A stretch of DNA of 64,000 nt from Candidatus Acidiferrum typicum (lineage in GTDB: Bacteria; Acidobacteriota; Terriglobia; Acidiferrales; UBA7541), in the NCBI GenBank assembly GCA_002478115.1, contig DLMH01000196.1, forward strand, positions 26,161 through 90,160, given 5' to 3'. Positions 7,182 to 15,719 of the stretch are shown piece by piece. Made by a program: the position numbers and the translations under genes. Under the pieces are notes generated by a model that ran no database searches, was not told the origin of the DNA, and was given only the letters and a program-made list of their open reading frames with translations. Each line of letters starts with the position of its first letter. The stretch's first letter is position 1.

Positions 7182-9091
7182 TGCGTGCTGTTCCCAAAGG
7201 ACGGCGACTGCAGAGAAACACAATTCTTTCTGCACTGTTTGCAGCCGCTGCATTTGCGGGCGTATTCGCGGCCTCCCGAAGCGCTGCTGCGCTGCTTGGT
7301 GTCCAGCCGTCCACGGCTGTGCCAGCGAACTACCTCACACCTGTAGAGCTGAGATTCTCGCCTGACGGCTCGAAGTTATACGTTGTCTGCGAGGATGACG
7401 ATTCCGTGCTTGCTGTCGATCTGCGCACAGGGCGCGTCATCGGCAGAGCAAAGGTCGGGCACAGGCCACAAGACGTGGCCGTCTCACCCGACGGCAAGAC
7501 ACTCTACGTTTCGAACTCATGGAGCGACACAGTCAGTGAGATTGACGCAAGTACCTTTTCGGTCCGCCGCACACTTCCGGTGGGGTGGGGTCCTGTCGGA
7601 CTGACAACAGACCGATGGGGTAAGGTTCTGTACGTCGCGAACAGCATCGGAAACGATGTCTCGCTGCTAGATCTTTCTCGAGGAGTGGAAATCAAGCGGC
7701 TGGCGGCTTGGCGCTCGCCTCACCAAGTGACGCTATCTCGCGACGGCCGGTCCGTGTACGTCTCGAATCTGCTTCCGCACGTAGCTCCGCCGGATGAACC
7801 GCCCGTGTCCGAGTTGACAGTGATTGATACCGAGAAGCAAGTCACCGCGGAGCGGATACTCATCCCGGGCGTTGTCGAGCTCCGGCACATTGCGGAAGCG
7901 CCTGCAGGAGTTGGTGGCTATCTTCTTGTTCCGTTCATGAGGCCGAAGAATCTGGGCCCGCTCATACGGGTGAGCCAGGGATGGATCGTCACGCACGGCA
8001 TGGCGATCGTCCGGCCCGGTTCAAATGTCCAGATGCAGCGAGGAAACATTGAGGTCGCGCAGGTCCTCCTCGACGACATTGATCACTACTACGCGGGCGC
8101 AAACGGGGCTGCTTTTACACCCGGCGGGCAATATGCGCTGGTGACTTCATCGGAGGCGAATGTCGTTTCGATCATCGACACTTCCAAGTTGCAACGGCTG
8201 TTGCGCTACGCGCGGAAGGAAGAGCTTCCGAACCGCCTGGATTCGGCGCGAGAGTTTGTTGTGCGCCGTCTGCCCACCGGGTCGAATCCCGCTGCGGTCG
8301 TGGTTTCGCCGGACGGCCGCCTCGCTTACATCGCCAATCGGTTGGATGACAGCTTGACAGTCGTGGACATACGGCGACTTCAGGTGAAATCCAGGATTGA
8401 CCTGGGCGGCCCAAAGGGAATTACGGCCCTGCGGCACGGAGAGCAGTTGTTCCACGACGCGCACTACTGCTTCCAGGGGCAGTTTGCCTGTGCGACTTGC
8501 CATCCTGACAACCACATTGACGGCCTTGCGTGGAATCTTGAAACACCCCAACTCGGACGCGACCGTGTGTTGAATCGCACGCTGAGGGGCATCGCCGAGA
8601 CGGCACCCTACAAGTGGAACGGCCATAATCCTGACCTTGAGACTCAATGCGGGCTGCGAATCGCGAAATTTCTTTTTCAATCCGAGGGTTTCAATCACGA
8701 CCAATTGGAAGATTTGGTTGGGTTCATAAAGTCCATCGCGCTCCCTCCGAATCGGCACCTTGCCGCGGATGGCCAGCTAACGCCATTACAGGAACGGGGC
8801 AGGGAGATTTTCTTCAAAAAGAATTGCGACACTTGCCACACTCCTGAGACGCACTACACGGCAAAAATCAGCACGGACGTTGGGACCGCTTCCAAGTACG
8901 ACACGTCTGGCCGCTTTGATATTCCGCAGCTTGACCGCGTTTACGAGAGGCCACCTTATTTGCACAACGGCGAAGCGTTGTCGCTGGAGGAAATCTGGAC
9001 GAAGTACAACGCGAGCGACAAGCACGGGGTGACGTCGGACATGAGCAAGGAACAGTTGAACGATTTGATTGAATACCTGAAGACCCTGTAG
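7181..9091 (+). CDS. YVTN beta-propeller protein fused to dihaem cytochrome-peroxidase-like domain
   Basis: The protein has 636 residues. An N-terminal signal/anchor (about 12-36) precedes roughly 370 residues of YVTN-type blades ([29 protein letters not shown]). The last 220 residues carry two haem motifs, CATCH and CDTCH, in MauG/cytochrome c peroxidase-like settings ([19 protein letters not shown]; a late [16 protein letters not shown]). It probably binds two c-haems in the periplasm and either oxidises a substrate or shuttles electrons; the substrate is unknown. The ATG overlaps the stop of the preceding ASPIC/UnbV remnant. Families of this kind often sit next to ASPIC/UnbV genes, so it may have lost its partner. 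Confidence 0.85.
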   Translation: MRAVPKGRRLQRNTILSALFAAAAFAGVFAASRSAAALLGVQPSTAVPANYLTPVELRFSPDGSKLYVVCEDDDSVLAVDLRTGRVIGRAKVGHRPQDVAVSPDGKTLYVSNSWSDTVSEIDASTFSVRRTLPVGWGPVGLTTDRWGKVLYVANSIGNDVSLLDLSRGVEIKRLAAWRSPHQVTLSRDGRSVYVSNLLPHVAPPDEPPVSELTVIDTEKQVTAERILIPGVVELRHIAEAPAGVGGYLLVPFMRPKNLGPLIRVSQGWIVTHGMAIVRPGSNVQMQRGNIEVAQVLLDDIDHYYAGANGAAFTPGGQYALVTSSEANVVSIIDTSKLQRLLRYARKEELPNRLDSAREFVVRRLPTGSNPAAVVVSPDGRLAYIANRLDDSLTVVDIRRLQVKSRIDLGGPKGITALRHGEQLFHDAHYCFQGQFACATCHPDNHIDGLAWNLETPQLGRDRVLNRTLRGIAETAPYKWNGHNPDLETQCGLRIAKFLFQSEGFNHDQLEDLVGFIKSIALPPNRHLAADGQLTPLQERGREIFFKKNCDTCHTPETHYTAKISTDVGTASKYDTSGRFDIPQLDRVYERPPYLHNGEALSLEEIWTKYNASDKHGVTSDMSKEQLNDLIEYLKTL

Positions 9092-9147
9092 CAGGAAAGT
9101 CCCGTCCAGAAACAGCACGCGGAGCCAGCGAAAGTGGAGGTCCACGG

Positions 9148-9327
9148 ATGACGATGAGGGCAGAAGAGTGGAAGCGTTGGCTGCAAGGCGCCGCGATGCA
9201 CCCGCTGGCGCTTCTCTGCGTGGAGATGTACGGTGAGACGCTTCCCAATCAGGACGGCGCGCCGGTGCGCATGGTGGTTCCTTGGAAGTATGCCGGGATG
9301 GATCTGCGCAAATAGTTCTGAGGCGAA
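9148..9327 (+). pseudogene. Truncated, internally deleted copy of the downstream MsrP-like gene
   Basis: Bases 9193-9292 match 10069-10168 of the intact gene with only four mismatches. Bases 9294-9327 then match 10395 onward, so 225 bp (75 codons) are missing. In the parent the missing piece is bounded by the 5-bp direct repeats GTATG at 10164-10168 and 10389-10393, the pattern expected from slippage deletion. A 55-codon frame remains open (9148-9315): an unrelated head, then [20 protein letters not shown], joined to GMDLRK. The N-terminal two thirds of the gene, including the molybdenum-ligand cysteine, are absent, so no enzyme activity is possible. Confidence 0.8.
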
Positions 9328-9459
9328 GGCCGTTTGCCGAATTCAATTTCTAGCAGTGCGTGGACCGAAATTCTTTCTTCCGTATTTGCGTATGAGTATC
9401 TAAGATAAAAAGGAACTGGTTGCCGGTTCGAAATAAGGAGCCGACCCCGGAGGCTGAAG

Positions 9460-10422
9460 ATGCTCGTGAAACGGGCGCCTGATTTGACCTATGCGGACGT
9501 AACGCCGAAGAGCATATACACCAACCGCCGGAGCTTCCTGCGGGGGTTGCTGGCAACTGGCGGGACTGTAACAGGTTGGAAGAGGCTACTGCCCCCTCTG
9601 CCGGGTTCTGGGCCTGGCTCGGTCCCTGTAAAGCTGGATGGCGTGGTCAGATGGCCTTACAGCACCGGCGAGAAGCAAACCTCCTACAATGATGTGACGA
9701 CCTACAACATCTTCTACGAATTCGGCACCGGAAAGAAAGATCCCTCCGAGAACGCCAAGAATTTTCAGACGTCGCCATGGAGTGTCTCCGTTGAAGGCGA
9801 AGTGAGGAAGCCCCGGACATTCACGATGGATGAGATCATGAAGCTGGCGCCACTTGAGGAGCGGGTCTACCGGTTTCGGTGCGTCGACACATGGTGCATG
9901 GTCGTGCCTTGGATCGGCTACTCTTTTAGCGCCTTGGCGAAGCTAGTGGAGCCCACTCCTAAGGCGCGATACGTGGCTTTCCAAAGCTACTACGACCCGC
10001 GGCAAATGCCCGAAGGGAAATACTCTGGCATGGTGTTGCCGTACGTTGAAGGCTTGCGGATCGACGAGGCGATGCACCCGCTGACGCTTCTGTGCGTGGG
10101 GATGTACGGTGAGACGCTTCCCAATCAGGACGGCGCGCCGGTGCGCATGGTGGTTCCCTGGAAGTATGGATTCAAGAGCATTAAATCGCTCGTGCGGATT
10201 CGATTCGTGGAGGAACAACCCCCAACAACTTGGAGCATGGGTAATCTGCAAGAGTACGGTTTTTATTCCAACGTAAACCCAAACGTGGATGGTCCCCGCT
10301 CGAGTCAGGCGCAGGAGCGGCGGTTGGGCGAGTACTTCAGGCGGCCTACGCTGATGTTCAACGGCTACGGCGACCAGGTAGCAAGCATGTATGACGGGAT
10401 GGATCTGCGCAAGTATTTCTGA
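9460..10422 (+). CDS. MsrP/YedY-like molybdopterin oxidoreductase (methionine sulfoxide reductase type)
   Basis: The protein has 320 residues, matching the family size. The N-terminus has a Tat-like signal (NRRSFLRGLLATGG, about 22-35). The sulfite-oxidase fold follows, with the motif VYRFRCVDTWCMVVPW whose first cysteine is the expected molybdenum ligand, and then YYDPRQMP, LPYVEGLRIDEAMHPLTLL and [20 protein letters not shown], all typical of YedY/MsrP. The family reduces methionine sulfoxide in periplasmic proteins, taking electrons from the haem membrane protein MsrQ. No msrQ is adjacent, so the electron source here is not visible. A damaged copy of its 3' part lies just upstream. Confidence 0.88.
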   Translation: MLVKRAPDLTYADVTPKSIYTNRRSFLRGLLATGGTVTGWKRLLPPLPGSGPGSVPVKLDGVVRWPYSTGEKQTSYNDVTTYNIFYEFGTGKKDPSENAKNFQTSPWSVSVEGEVRKPRTFTMDEIMKLAPLEERVYRFRCVDTWCMVVPWIGYSFSALAKLVEPTPKARYVAFQSYYDPRQMPEGKYSGMVLPYVEGLRIDEAMHPLTLLCVGMYGETLPNQDGAPVRMVVPWKYGFKSIKSLVRIRFVEEQPPTTWSMGNLQEYGFYSNVNPNVDGPRSSQAQERRLGEYFRRPTLMFNGYGDQVASMYDGMDLRKYF

Positions 10423-10460
10423 TGCGAAGACTCTTTGGTTAACGCGATTCTGACAAGCAA

Positions 10461-11051
10461 ATGGACCGACCACCGGATGCGCGAATTAGAACGGTACGGA
10501 GAATGGTACGGAATGGCTCAAAAATGGGTGGGGGAAAACGAACTGTGGTCAGCAAGTTGGCGACCGGCGGACTAACCTGGAATTTCAGCTTGCCGGCCGC
10601 TTCGACCTCATCCATTCTCTCGCTCCTGAAAATCGCACCAGATGGTTCCACGACGACAACGCAGTTAGGCTCTGCCACCAGTGCGGCTTTGATGCCTGGG
10701 AATGTCATCCCCGACGGACAAGGTGGTGTTTTGGCAACTTGGGCCGTCATAAATGTTCATACCCTGGCGAACAATTGGAATGCGCCTATAGCGCTGCAAC
10801 CGTATCAGGCTGCCGACGTTTCATCCGGAACGGTCCTGAATACCTACGCATTGCCGAACTCACCACAAGGACAACAGGTCCCATCAGGGAGTGATGGCCT
10901 GCCCATCCAGCCTTCTCTCGTGCTTGGAGAAAACGGCACGGCGTTCGTTTCTTACGGGACAAATGTGACGTCCTTTAATCTCAATACTGGTTCCGCCAAC
11001 TGGAACTACCAGTCAAGCTCGTCAGCAACAAACTTTACCTGCCCTCTTTAA
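10461..11051 (+). pseudogene. Fragment of a PQQ-like beta-propeller/secreted protein
   Basis: The open frame has 196 codons. The first 30 residues look random. From about residue 35 a repetitive Ser/Thr/Asn-rich secreted-type sequence begins, ending with ENGTAFVSYGTNVTSFNLNTG, which resembles a PQQ-type propeller blade. There is no signal peptide, no complete propeller, and the frame stops abruptly in NFTCPL. I read it as an internal piece of a larger outer-surface protein, left in a region that contains two other gene remnants. It could instead be a short functional protein, but nothing supports that. Confidence 0.45.
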
Positions 11052-11678
11052 TGCGCTCGCATAGCAGCTGGACCGCGGAGTGTTCGTCTCGCCTCGGTGG
11101 GCGCGGTGATAACCGTCAGCTATAATGAGGAAATTATGGATTCCTTGGAGCGGAAAGCAGAAAGAAAAGAAGGTTCATATGAGAAAATAAGCCCGACCGC
11201 GTAGGGTGTTGCATATCGCAGAACCTTACCCTTCGACTCTGCTCCCATCGAGGCTCAGGGCAAGCAGGGCAGGCGCACGGGGCTAGCTTGTGGCGCACCC
11301 TCCAGAAAACGGCGGGCGCAAAAGGCACGCCTATGGTGCTGAGGAGGAGGACGGAGTGCTCTTGCGCGTGGGAGAGGCGGAAGATTGAAACGACCGGCGG
11401 ATAAGGGCGGGCCGGGCTACTGAAGGGCAGAGAAGTAATGTCCAATTCGCGCAAGGGAAAAGCAGGTTCCTCGCTCCGCTCGGAATGACAAGCTAGGACG
11501 TTGCAGGTGCAGGGAGGCAGGTGGCGGACGGATTTGCGATTGAGCGATTTTGGGTGCCGCAGCGTTATGGTCGTCAAGGGTGCGGGGGCTTACTTTTTTT
11601 GATTCTGGGCGGGTGACTGCGCGTTTATCCCCATTGTCTTTTCCGGCTTCCATCAGCCATGGGCCTCTCCCGATACGC
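11052..11678. other. Intergenic stretch with a repeat fragment, no gene seen
   Basis: No convincing coding sequence on either strand. Bases 11453-11491 (GCAGGTTCCTCGCTCCGCTCGGAATGACA core) belong to the same class of GGAATGACA-ended dispersed repeats found at 13231, 15493, 21066, 25159 and 33393. The minus-strand reading CHSERSEE seen here is the usual spurious translation of that repeat. Confidence 0.6.
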
Positions 11679-11707
11679 TTGACGTAACGCGTAATAGCTG
11701 CTATTTT
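11679..11707 (+). promoter_or_regulatory. Sigma-70-type promoter of the higBA locus
   Basis: TTGACG (11679-11684) and TATTTT (11702-11707) are separated by 17 bp, close to the vegetative consensus. Transcription would begin within a few bases of the toxin GTG at 11714, so the message would be almost leaderless. An ACGCGT core inside the spacer could be part of an antitoxin operator. Confidence 0.5.
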
Positions 11708-11713
11708 CGGCAA

Positions 11714-11968
11714 GTGATCGTCAGCTATCGGGATAAGCGGACCAGAGAGTTCGCGGGCGGGGAGCGGTGTGAACGCCAGGCGCGAAAGCCCGGTTAGATT
11801 GGGAGCGGAAATGTCGGAGCTCCCGACCGGGTCGGGACAGGCGCCGCTCCGACCCCCTAAAGCGAGAAGAACCGACCTAAAGGTCGGCCACTACAAGGGC
11901 AGGCGGGGGCAAGGACGCCCAGCGGGTCGCCGGGGCCGTCGAATGTGGAGCTTGTCGATTATCACTAG
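11714..11968 (+). pseudogene. higB: HigB/RelE-type toxin interrupted by a repeat element
   Basis: The 5' part from GTG 11714 reads MIVSYRDKRTREFAGGER and CERQARKP, a HigB N-terminus, and then meets TAG at 11795-11797 inside a repeat. The 3' end in the same phase (…GPSNVELVDYH, TAG 11966-11968) is the conserved HigB C-terminus. Between them lies sequence nearly identical to the repeat at 12357-12432, in place of the RNase core (RLEAL…YSIRINQQWRI in the family). Total length would be 84 codons against about 92 normally, so the repeat replaced rather than simply entered the gene. The toxin must be inactive. The antitoxin gene follows after 10 bp. Confidence 0.72.
11786..11930. repeat. Palindromic repeat, copy 1 (inside higB)
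   Basis: AAAGCCCGGTTAGATTGGGA is followed by a stem-forming pair GTCGGAGC…GCTCCGAC, then CCCCTAAAG and GAACCGAC. The same blocks occur at 12357-12432. The loop between the stem arms is longer here (it includes CCGACCGGGTCGG). A second palindrome, GACCTAAAGGTC, and a GGCGGGGGCAAGGACGCCC unit follow; the latter resembles 12305-12330. Confidence 0.7.
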
Positions 11969-11978
11969 GAGAATTGCC

Positions 11979-12281
11979 ATGGCTATCGCTGCGATCCACC
12001 CGGGGGAACACCTGGCGGAAGAACTGGAAGAGCTCGGTCTGAGCGCGGCGGAACTGGCGCGGAAGATGAACGTGCCAACGAATCGCGTCACGCAAATCTT
12101 GCACGGAACGCGCGCCATCACGGGTGATACGGCGCTGCGCCTGGCTCATTTCTTTGGCACAAGCGCCCAGTTCTGGCTCAATCTGCAGAGCCTCTACGAC
12201 CTGCGGCTGGCCGAGGAGAAGGCCGGGAAGTCCATCAAGGCGCTCCCCAAGCTGAAACGGCGCGAACCTGCGCCTGTATAA
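11979..12281 (+). CDS. higA: HigA-family antitoxin (XRE-type), orphaned by toxin loss
   Basis: The start is the ATG at 11979 with AGGAG at 11967-11971, giving 100 residues, the family size. MAIAAIHPGEHLAEEL is the characteristic HigA opening. Residues 20-70 are an XRE helix-turn-helix (LSAAELARKMNVPTNRVTQI) followed by ITGDTALRLAHFFGTSAQFW, all classic HigA/VapI. It normally binds HigB and represses its own promoter. Since the upstream toxin is broken, it may now act only as a regulator or as a cross-protective antitoxin. A longer in-frame reading upstream runs through the repeat and is not the real start. Confidence 0.92.
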   Translation: MAIAAIHPGEHLAEELEELGLSAAELARKMNVPTNRVTQILHGTRAITGDTALRLAHFFGTSAQFWLNLQSLYDLRLAEEKAGKSIKALPKLKRREPAPV

Positions 12282-12301
12282 AGGATTCACGCGGCTGGGA
12301 C

Positions 12302-12432
12302 GTGAGGGCGGGTGGCAAAGACGCCCGCTGGGACGACGGGTGCAGATTCCTCAGGGGCTAAAGCCCGGTTAGATTGAGAACGAAAATGTCGGAGCTGAAG
12401 CTCCGACCCCCTAAAGAGAAAAGAACCGACAC
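12302..12432. repeat. Palindromic repeat, copy 2 (downstream of higA)
   Basis: Contains GGCGGGTGGCAAAGACGCCCGC, then CTAAAGCCCGGTTAGATTGA and the perfect 8-bp stem GTCGGAGC-TGAA-GCTCCGAC, CCCCTAAAG and GAACCGAC. The same modules as copy 1 appear, but the GGCGGG unit lies before rather than after the stem. No coding potential. Confidence 0.7.
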
Positions 12433-12598
12433 CTACATGGATATTAGCGATCAGCGACCAGAGACCAGGAGAGAAACCCAAGACCTACCCTCTAAATACG
12501 AGGGTGGGGCACCCGGCGTTGCAATCCGTTTGTGATTCGCTACCATAGAAAGACGAGTTGATCATGCAGGCGCTACTCGTACGGGAAAGGAAATTTGG

Positions 12599-13096
12599 AT
12601 GAATCGCGCATTTCTCGCTGCTCTGCTGGGTGCTACCCTGCTCTTTGCGGGGGCCTGCAAGTCCAAGCCGGATGACAAGGAAGCGATCCGTGCAGGGGTC
12701 ATCAAATATCTGGGGTCGCTGAACACGCTGAACGTGAGCGCGATGGATATCAATGTTACGCAGGCCAGCGTGAACGGCAATCAGGCGCAGGCGCAGGTGG
12801 AGATCCGGCTGAAGAATAGCCCGCCGGATGGCGCGAGCATGAAGCTTTCCTACAACCTGGAGAAGCGCCACGAAGAATGGACCGTGGTGAAGAGCCAGCC
12901 GACCGGCGGCACGATGCAGCATCCGGCGCCGGGAGAAATGCCGCAGGGCGGATTGCCGCCAGGGCATCCGAACGTGAACGGCCCGGCGGGACAAGCTCCT
13001 GCGGGGCATCCGGACTTCAATGGGATCTTGAAGTCGGCGCAGCCTCCGGCAGCGCAAGCGCCGGTGTCGGCGTCAGGTGGGGCTACGAAGCCGTAA
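12599..13096 (+). CDS. Predicted lipoprotein, unknown function
   Basis: The 165-residue protein has a lipoprotein signal (MNRAFLAALLGATLLFAGAC) with lipobox FAGAC, so Cys20 is the likely lipidation site. Residues 25-105 form a compact alpha/beta domain (AIRAGVIKYLGSLNTL, QAQAQVEIRLKN, WTVVKSQPTGG) like small NTF2-like lipoproteins. The tail (about 108-165) is rich in Pro, Gly, Gln and Ala, with a repeated GHPNVNGP / GHPDFNGI unit, and is probably disordered. It stands alone between repeats; the GGAAAGGA upstream is a good ribosome site. Confidence 0.75.
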   Translation: MNRAFLAALLGATLLFAGACKSKPDDKEAIRAGVIKYLGSLNTLNVSAMDINVTQASVNGNQAQAQVEIRLKNSPPDGASMKLSYNLEKRHEEWTVVKSQPTGGTMQHPAPGEMPQGGLPPGHPNVNGPAGQAPAGHPDFNGILKSAQPPAAQAPVSASGGATKP

Positions 13097-13150
13097 GATC
13101 AGCGATCAGATATCAGCTGGCAGATATCAGATATCAGCGATCAGGAATCA
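13097..13150. repeat. ATCAGCGATCAG / ATATCAG short-repeat array, left arm
   Basis: Tandem-like ATCAGCGATCAG and ATATCAG words follow the lipoprotein stop. The reverse complement occurs at 13500-13533, and a weaker version at 12440-12470. The two arms bracket the 220-bp element at 13231-13450. Confidence 0.65.
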
Positions 13151-13230
13151 AGAGAACGGCAAATCCGCGGGGGCCGAGTAGTCTCTGAGTTCGCGGACCC
13201 AGAAGAGAACTCGTTGAAGAACTCTGAGCC

Positions 13231-13450
13231 CGAAATCCGAAGTAGCAGAGAGATTCCTCCGCTCCGAGCCAGCAAACGGCGCTGGCTCTCCGGTCCCTTC
13301 GACTTCGCTCAGGGCAGGCGGAATGACAAATTTTGGGTAGTGCATCTGGTGGGAAAATTCAACTTCGGCGAATTTGGAGTCTCCTGCGACAATCTTTTGA
13401 AACAAAAGAAAAAGCTCTTGCCTGCAATAGGTCAACTTCGGATATCAGGA
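13231..13450. repeat. Dispersed ~200-bp element with terminal inverted repeats, copy A
   Basis: Ends are CGAAATCCGAAGT and ACTTCGGATATCAGG, imperfect inverted copies. The interior shares CCTCCGCTCC, GGAATGACAAAT, AACTTCGGCGAA, TTTTGAAACAAAA and CCTGCAAT blocks with copies B, C and D. It carries an extra insert with TTCGACTTCGCTCAGGGCAG. No protein is encoded. Confidence 0.75.
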
Positions 13451-13499
13451 TAAATGAATTTCGCGAGTATACGACCCGCTTTCCTGTTTGCGGGGATCT

Positions 13500-13533
13500 G
13501 TTTCCTGATCGCTGATATCTGATCGCTGATAAC
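13500..13533. repeat. ATCAGCGATCAG array, right (inverted) arm
   Basis: TTCCTGATCGCTGATATC and TGATCGCTGAT are the reverse complement of the end of the array at 13097-13150. Together the arms could form a long hairpin around element copy A, between two converging genes. Confidence 0.65.
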
Positions 13534-13557
13534 TAACCACTGAATACTTATAACTTT

Positions 13558-15420
13558 TTACTCCCCTTCGTAATCCTGGAGATCGTCGGTCGGGAGCGCC
13601 ACGCGCACGGCGTTCAGTACGGCGAGTAGATCGATCAATTCCTGTCCGATGGCGCCCCAGATGGGCGGCAAGAAGCCGAATGCGGCGGCGATCATGCCGA
13701 GGACGCTGGCGGCCATCCCGCCAAGGGCGCTTTGCAGGGCGATGCTCCGCATGCGCTGGCCGATGTGCATGAGCTCATCAATTTTGCCGAGGGCCGTCTC
13801 CAGCACAACAGCGTCAGCGGCTTCGGTGGTGATGTCATTCTGGGTGCCGAACGCCACGCCGACCGTGGCGGCCATCAGCGCCGGGGCATCGTTGATGCCG
13901 TCTCCCACAAAAAGCGTGCGCGCTTTGGCCGTTTCTGCTTTCACGATGGCCACTTTTTCTTCGGGACTCTTTCCGGCGTGCACTTCCGTGATGCCCACGC
14001 TCTCCGCCAGGTACTTCACTTCGGACTCGCGATCGCCGGAGACCAGAATCACTTTTCTTACGCCGTGTTTTGGCTGGAGGTGCTGGATGAAAGAAGCGCT
14101 GTCTTTGCGCGGGGCATCGTGGAAGCGGATGGCGGCGGCGTAATTTCCATCAATGAAGATGAGGCACTCGAGGCCGCTGGAAAGTTCCGGCAAGGGCAGA
14201 GATTGCGCACTCACTTTGTGGCGGCCGGTGATTTGAACGGAGTGGCCTTCGACGGTTGCGAGCAAGCCTTGTCCCGGCCGTTCGCTGATGTGCGCCACGG
14301 AAAGGACATCCAGTTGTTCCTGCTTGGCCGCAGAGACGATGGCGCTGGCCAGCGGGTGCTTGGAGTATTGCTCCACGCTGGCGGCAAAGCGCAGCACGCC
14401 GGTGCGATCAAATCCCTCGGCGCAAAGCACCTCGGTCAGCTTCGGCCTTCCGTAGGTCAGCGTGCCGGTTTTGTCGAAGATGAGGGTGCGGCACTTCTCC
14501 AACTGCTCGAGGATGGCGGGATTTTTGATAATGATGGCGCGGCGCGCGGCCAGGGAGATGGCGCCGATGATGGCGGTGGGAATGGCGAGAAGCAGCGGGC
14601 AGGGCGTGGCAATCACAACGACGGCGAGAAAGCGCTGAGGGTCGCGGCTGAGGAGGGCGGCGGCGACGGCAACAGCGAGGGCCAGCGGCGTGTACCACGC
14701 TCCGAGCTGATCGCCCAGGCGGCGTAGCTTGGGGCGCTGCTGCTCCGTTTCGTGCATGACTTTCATGATGCGGGCGTAACGTGAATCTTCCGCCACTTTT
14801 TCCGCGCGGATCAGCAGAGCTTGTTCACCATTGATGGCGCCGGAGATGACCATGGACCCCGGCGTTTTGGAAATTTCGTAGGGCTCGCCCGTGAGGTAGG
14901 CCTCGTCCATGATGCCGTGACCTTCGAGGACGGTGCCGTCAACAGGGCAAATTTCGTGGGGCAGGACGGTGAGTTGGTCGCCGATGCGGATATTGGCCAA
15001 CTCCACGTCCACAAGGCCGCCGGGTTCCTTGCGGTGGGCGGTGCCGGGCATGCGGCGCGCGAGGGCATCGAGCACTGAGGAAGCGCGGGCGGTGGCGAAT
15101 TCCTCGAGCGCTTCGCCGCCGGAAAGCATGAGCACCACGATGGTGGCGACAAGATATTCCCGAAGCGCGATGGCCGTCAGGATGGAAACGCCGGCGAGAA
15201 GATCGGAGCCGAACTCGCGGCGAAGCAGTTTTTTCAGAAGCACCCAGACGAGCGGCACGCCGCCGATCAAAAGCGCGGCAAAGAGCGGCGCATTGGCGGG
15301 AAGGGCAGGGAAGTGCAGGGCGTACTTGAAGACGACATGCAAAGCTATTGCAAGAAGCGTGAGTCCGGCGATGTAGGTTTCTTTGGAAGGAACAAATCCC
15401 GGCTTCGCGGGAGTCTTCAT
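13558..15420 (-). CDS. Heavy-metal-type P1B ATPase without N-terminal metal-binding domain
   Basis: The protein has 620 residues from the ATG at 15420. P-type hallmarks in order: actuator TGEP (178-181), transmembrane metal motif TPCPLL (272-277), phosphorylation DKTGTLT (D316), nucleotide-binding SKHPLASA, and hinge [10 protein letters not shown]. The membrane motif is TPC rather than the CPC of Cu/Cd/Zn pumps. No N-terminal CxxC ferredoxin-like domain is present and the first helices begin at residue 15, so this is a short form. It exports a transition metal across the inner membrane; which one cannot be told. It converges with the lipoprotein gene and stands alone, with no metal-responsive regulator beside it. 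Confidence 0.92.
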   Translation of the reverse strand: MKTPAKPGFVPSKETYIAGLTLLAIALHVVFKYALHFPALPANAPLFAALLIGGVPLVWVLLKKLLRREFGSDLLAGVSILTAIALREYLVATIVVLMLSGGEALEEFATARASSVLDALARRMPGTAHRKEPGGLVDVELANIRIGDQLTVLPHEICPVDGTVLEGHGIMDEAYLTGEPYEISKTPGSMVISGAINGEQALLIRAEKVAEDSRYARIMKVMHETEQQRPKLRRLGDQLGAWYTPLALAVAVAAALLSRDPQRFLAVVVIATPCPLLLAIPTAIIGAISLAARRAIIIKNPAILEQLEKCRTLIFDKTGTLTYGRPKLTEVLCAEGFDRTGVLRFAASVEQYSKHPLASAIVSAAKQEQLDVLSVAHISERPGQGLLATVEGHSVQITGRHKVSAQSLPLPELSSGLECLIFIDGNYAAAIRFHDAPRKDSASFIQHLQPKHGVRKVILVSGDRESEVKYLAESVGITEVHAGKSPEEKVAIVKAETAKARTLFVGDGINDAPALMAATVGVAFGTQNDITTEAADAVVLETALGKIDELMHIGQRMRSIALQSALGGMAASVLGMIAAAFGFLPPIWGAIGQELIDLLAVLNAVRVALPTDDLQDYEGE

Positions 15421-15492
15421 TAGCACCACTTATCGCATAGGTAATTCTGCAAGTCAAAGCTGCAAACTGCTTGCGACAGCGATAACCCATCC

Positions 15493-15686
15493 TGAATTCC
15501 GAAGTTAAAGAGGGATTCCTCCGCTCCGGGACGGCCAAAAGCGCCGTCCCTCCGGTCGGAATGACAAATATAAGGTGGAGGATGATATGGGTGAATTCAA
15601 TTTCGGCGAAATTGAACTCTCCCGCGACAATTGATTGAAACAAGACAAGATGTGCTTGCCTATAATTGGTCAACTTCGGATTTCAG
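15493..15686. repeat. Dispersed ~200-bp element with terminal inverted repeats, copy B
   Basis: Bounded by TGAATTCCGAAGTTAA and TCAACTTCGGATTTCA. Interior blocks: CTCCGCTCCGGGACGGC…GCGCCGTCCCTCCGGTCGG (a strong stem), AATGACAAAT, AATTTCGGCGAAATT, TTGATTGAAACAAGACAAGA. It lies between the ATPase 5' end and the 3' end of the next minus gene. Confidence 0.8.
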
Positions 15687-15719
15687 GTTTAGCCAAGCAT
15701 CACGGGGAGTTTGCGGCGC

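Noticed and set aside
9421-9460. TTGCCGGTTCGAAAT resembling a tRNA T-arm
   Set aside because: No acceptor, anticodon or D arm can be folded around it, so it is not a tRNA.
11134-11577. Minus-strand frame of 147 codons containing CHSERSEE
   Set aside because: It is the translation of a dispersed repeat that recurs in many bacterial genomes; composition is not protein-like and no start site is evident.
13097-13150. Possible CRISPR-like array (ATCAGCGATCAG words)
   Set aside because: Units are only 7-12 bp, overlap each other and have no spacers of regular length; no cas genes are present.
13148-13453. Frames of 80-95 codons across 13148-13453 on both strands
   Set aside because: They lie almost entirely inside repeat copy A and share sequence with translations of the other copies.
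14939-15673. Minus-strand frame of 244 codons overlapping the ATPase
   Set aside because: It is an alternative frame of the ATPase 5' region plus repeat copy B; Arg/Pro/Ala-rich, with no domain.
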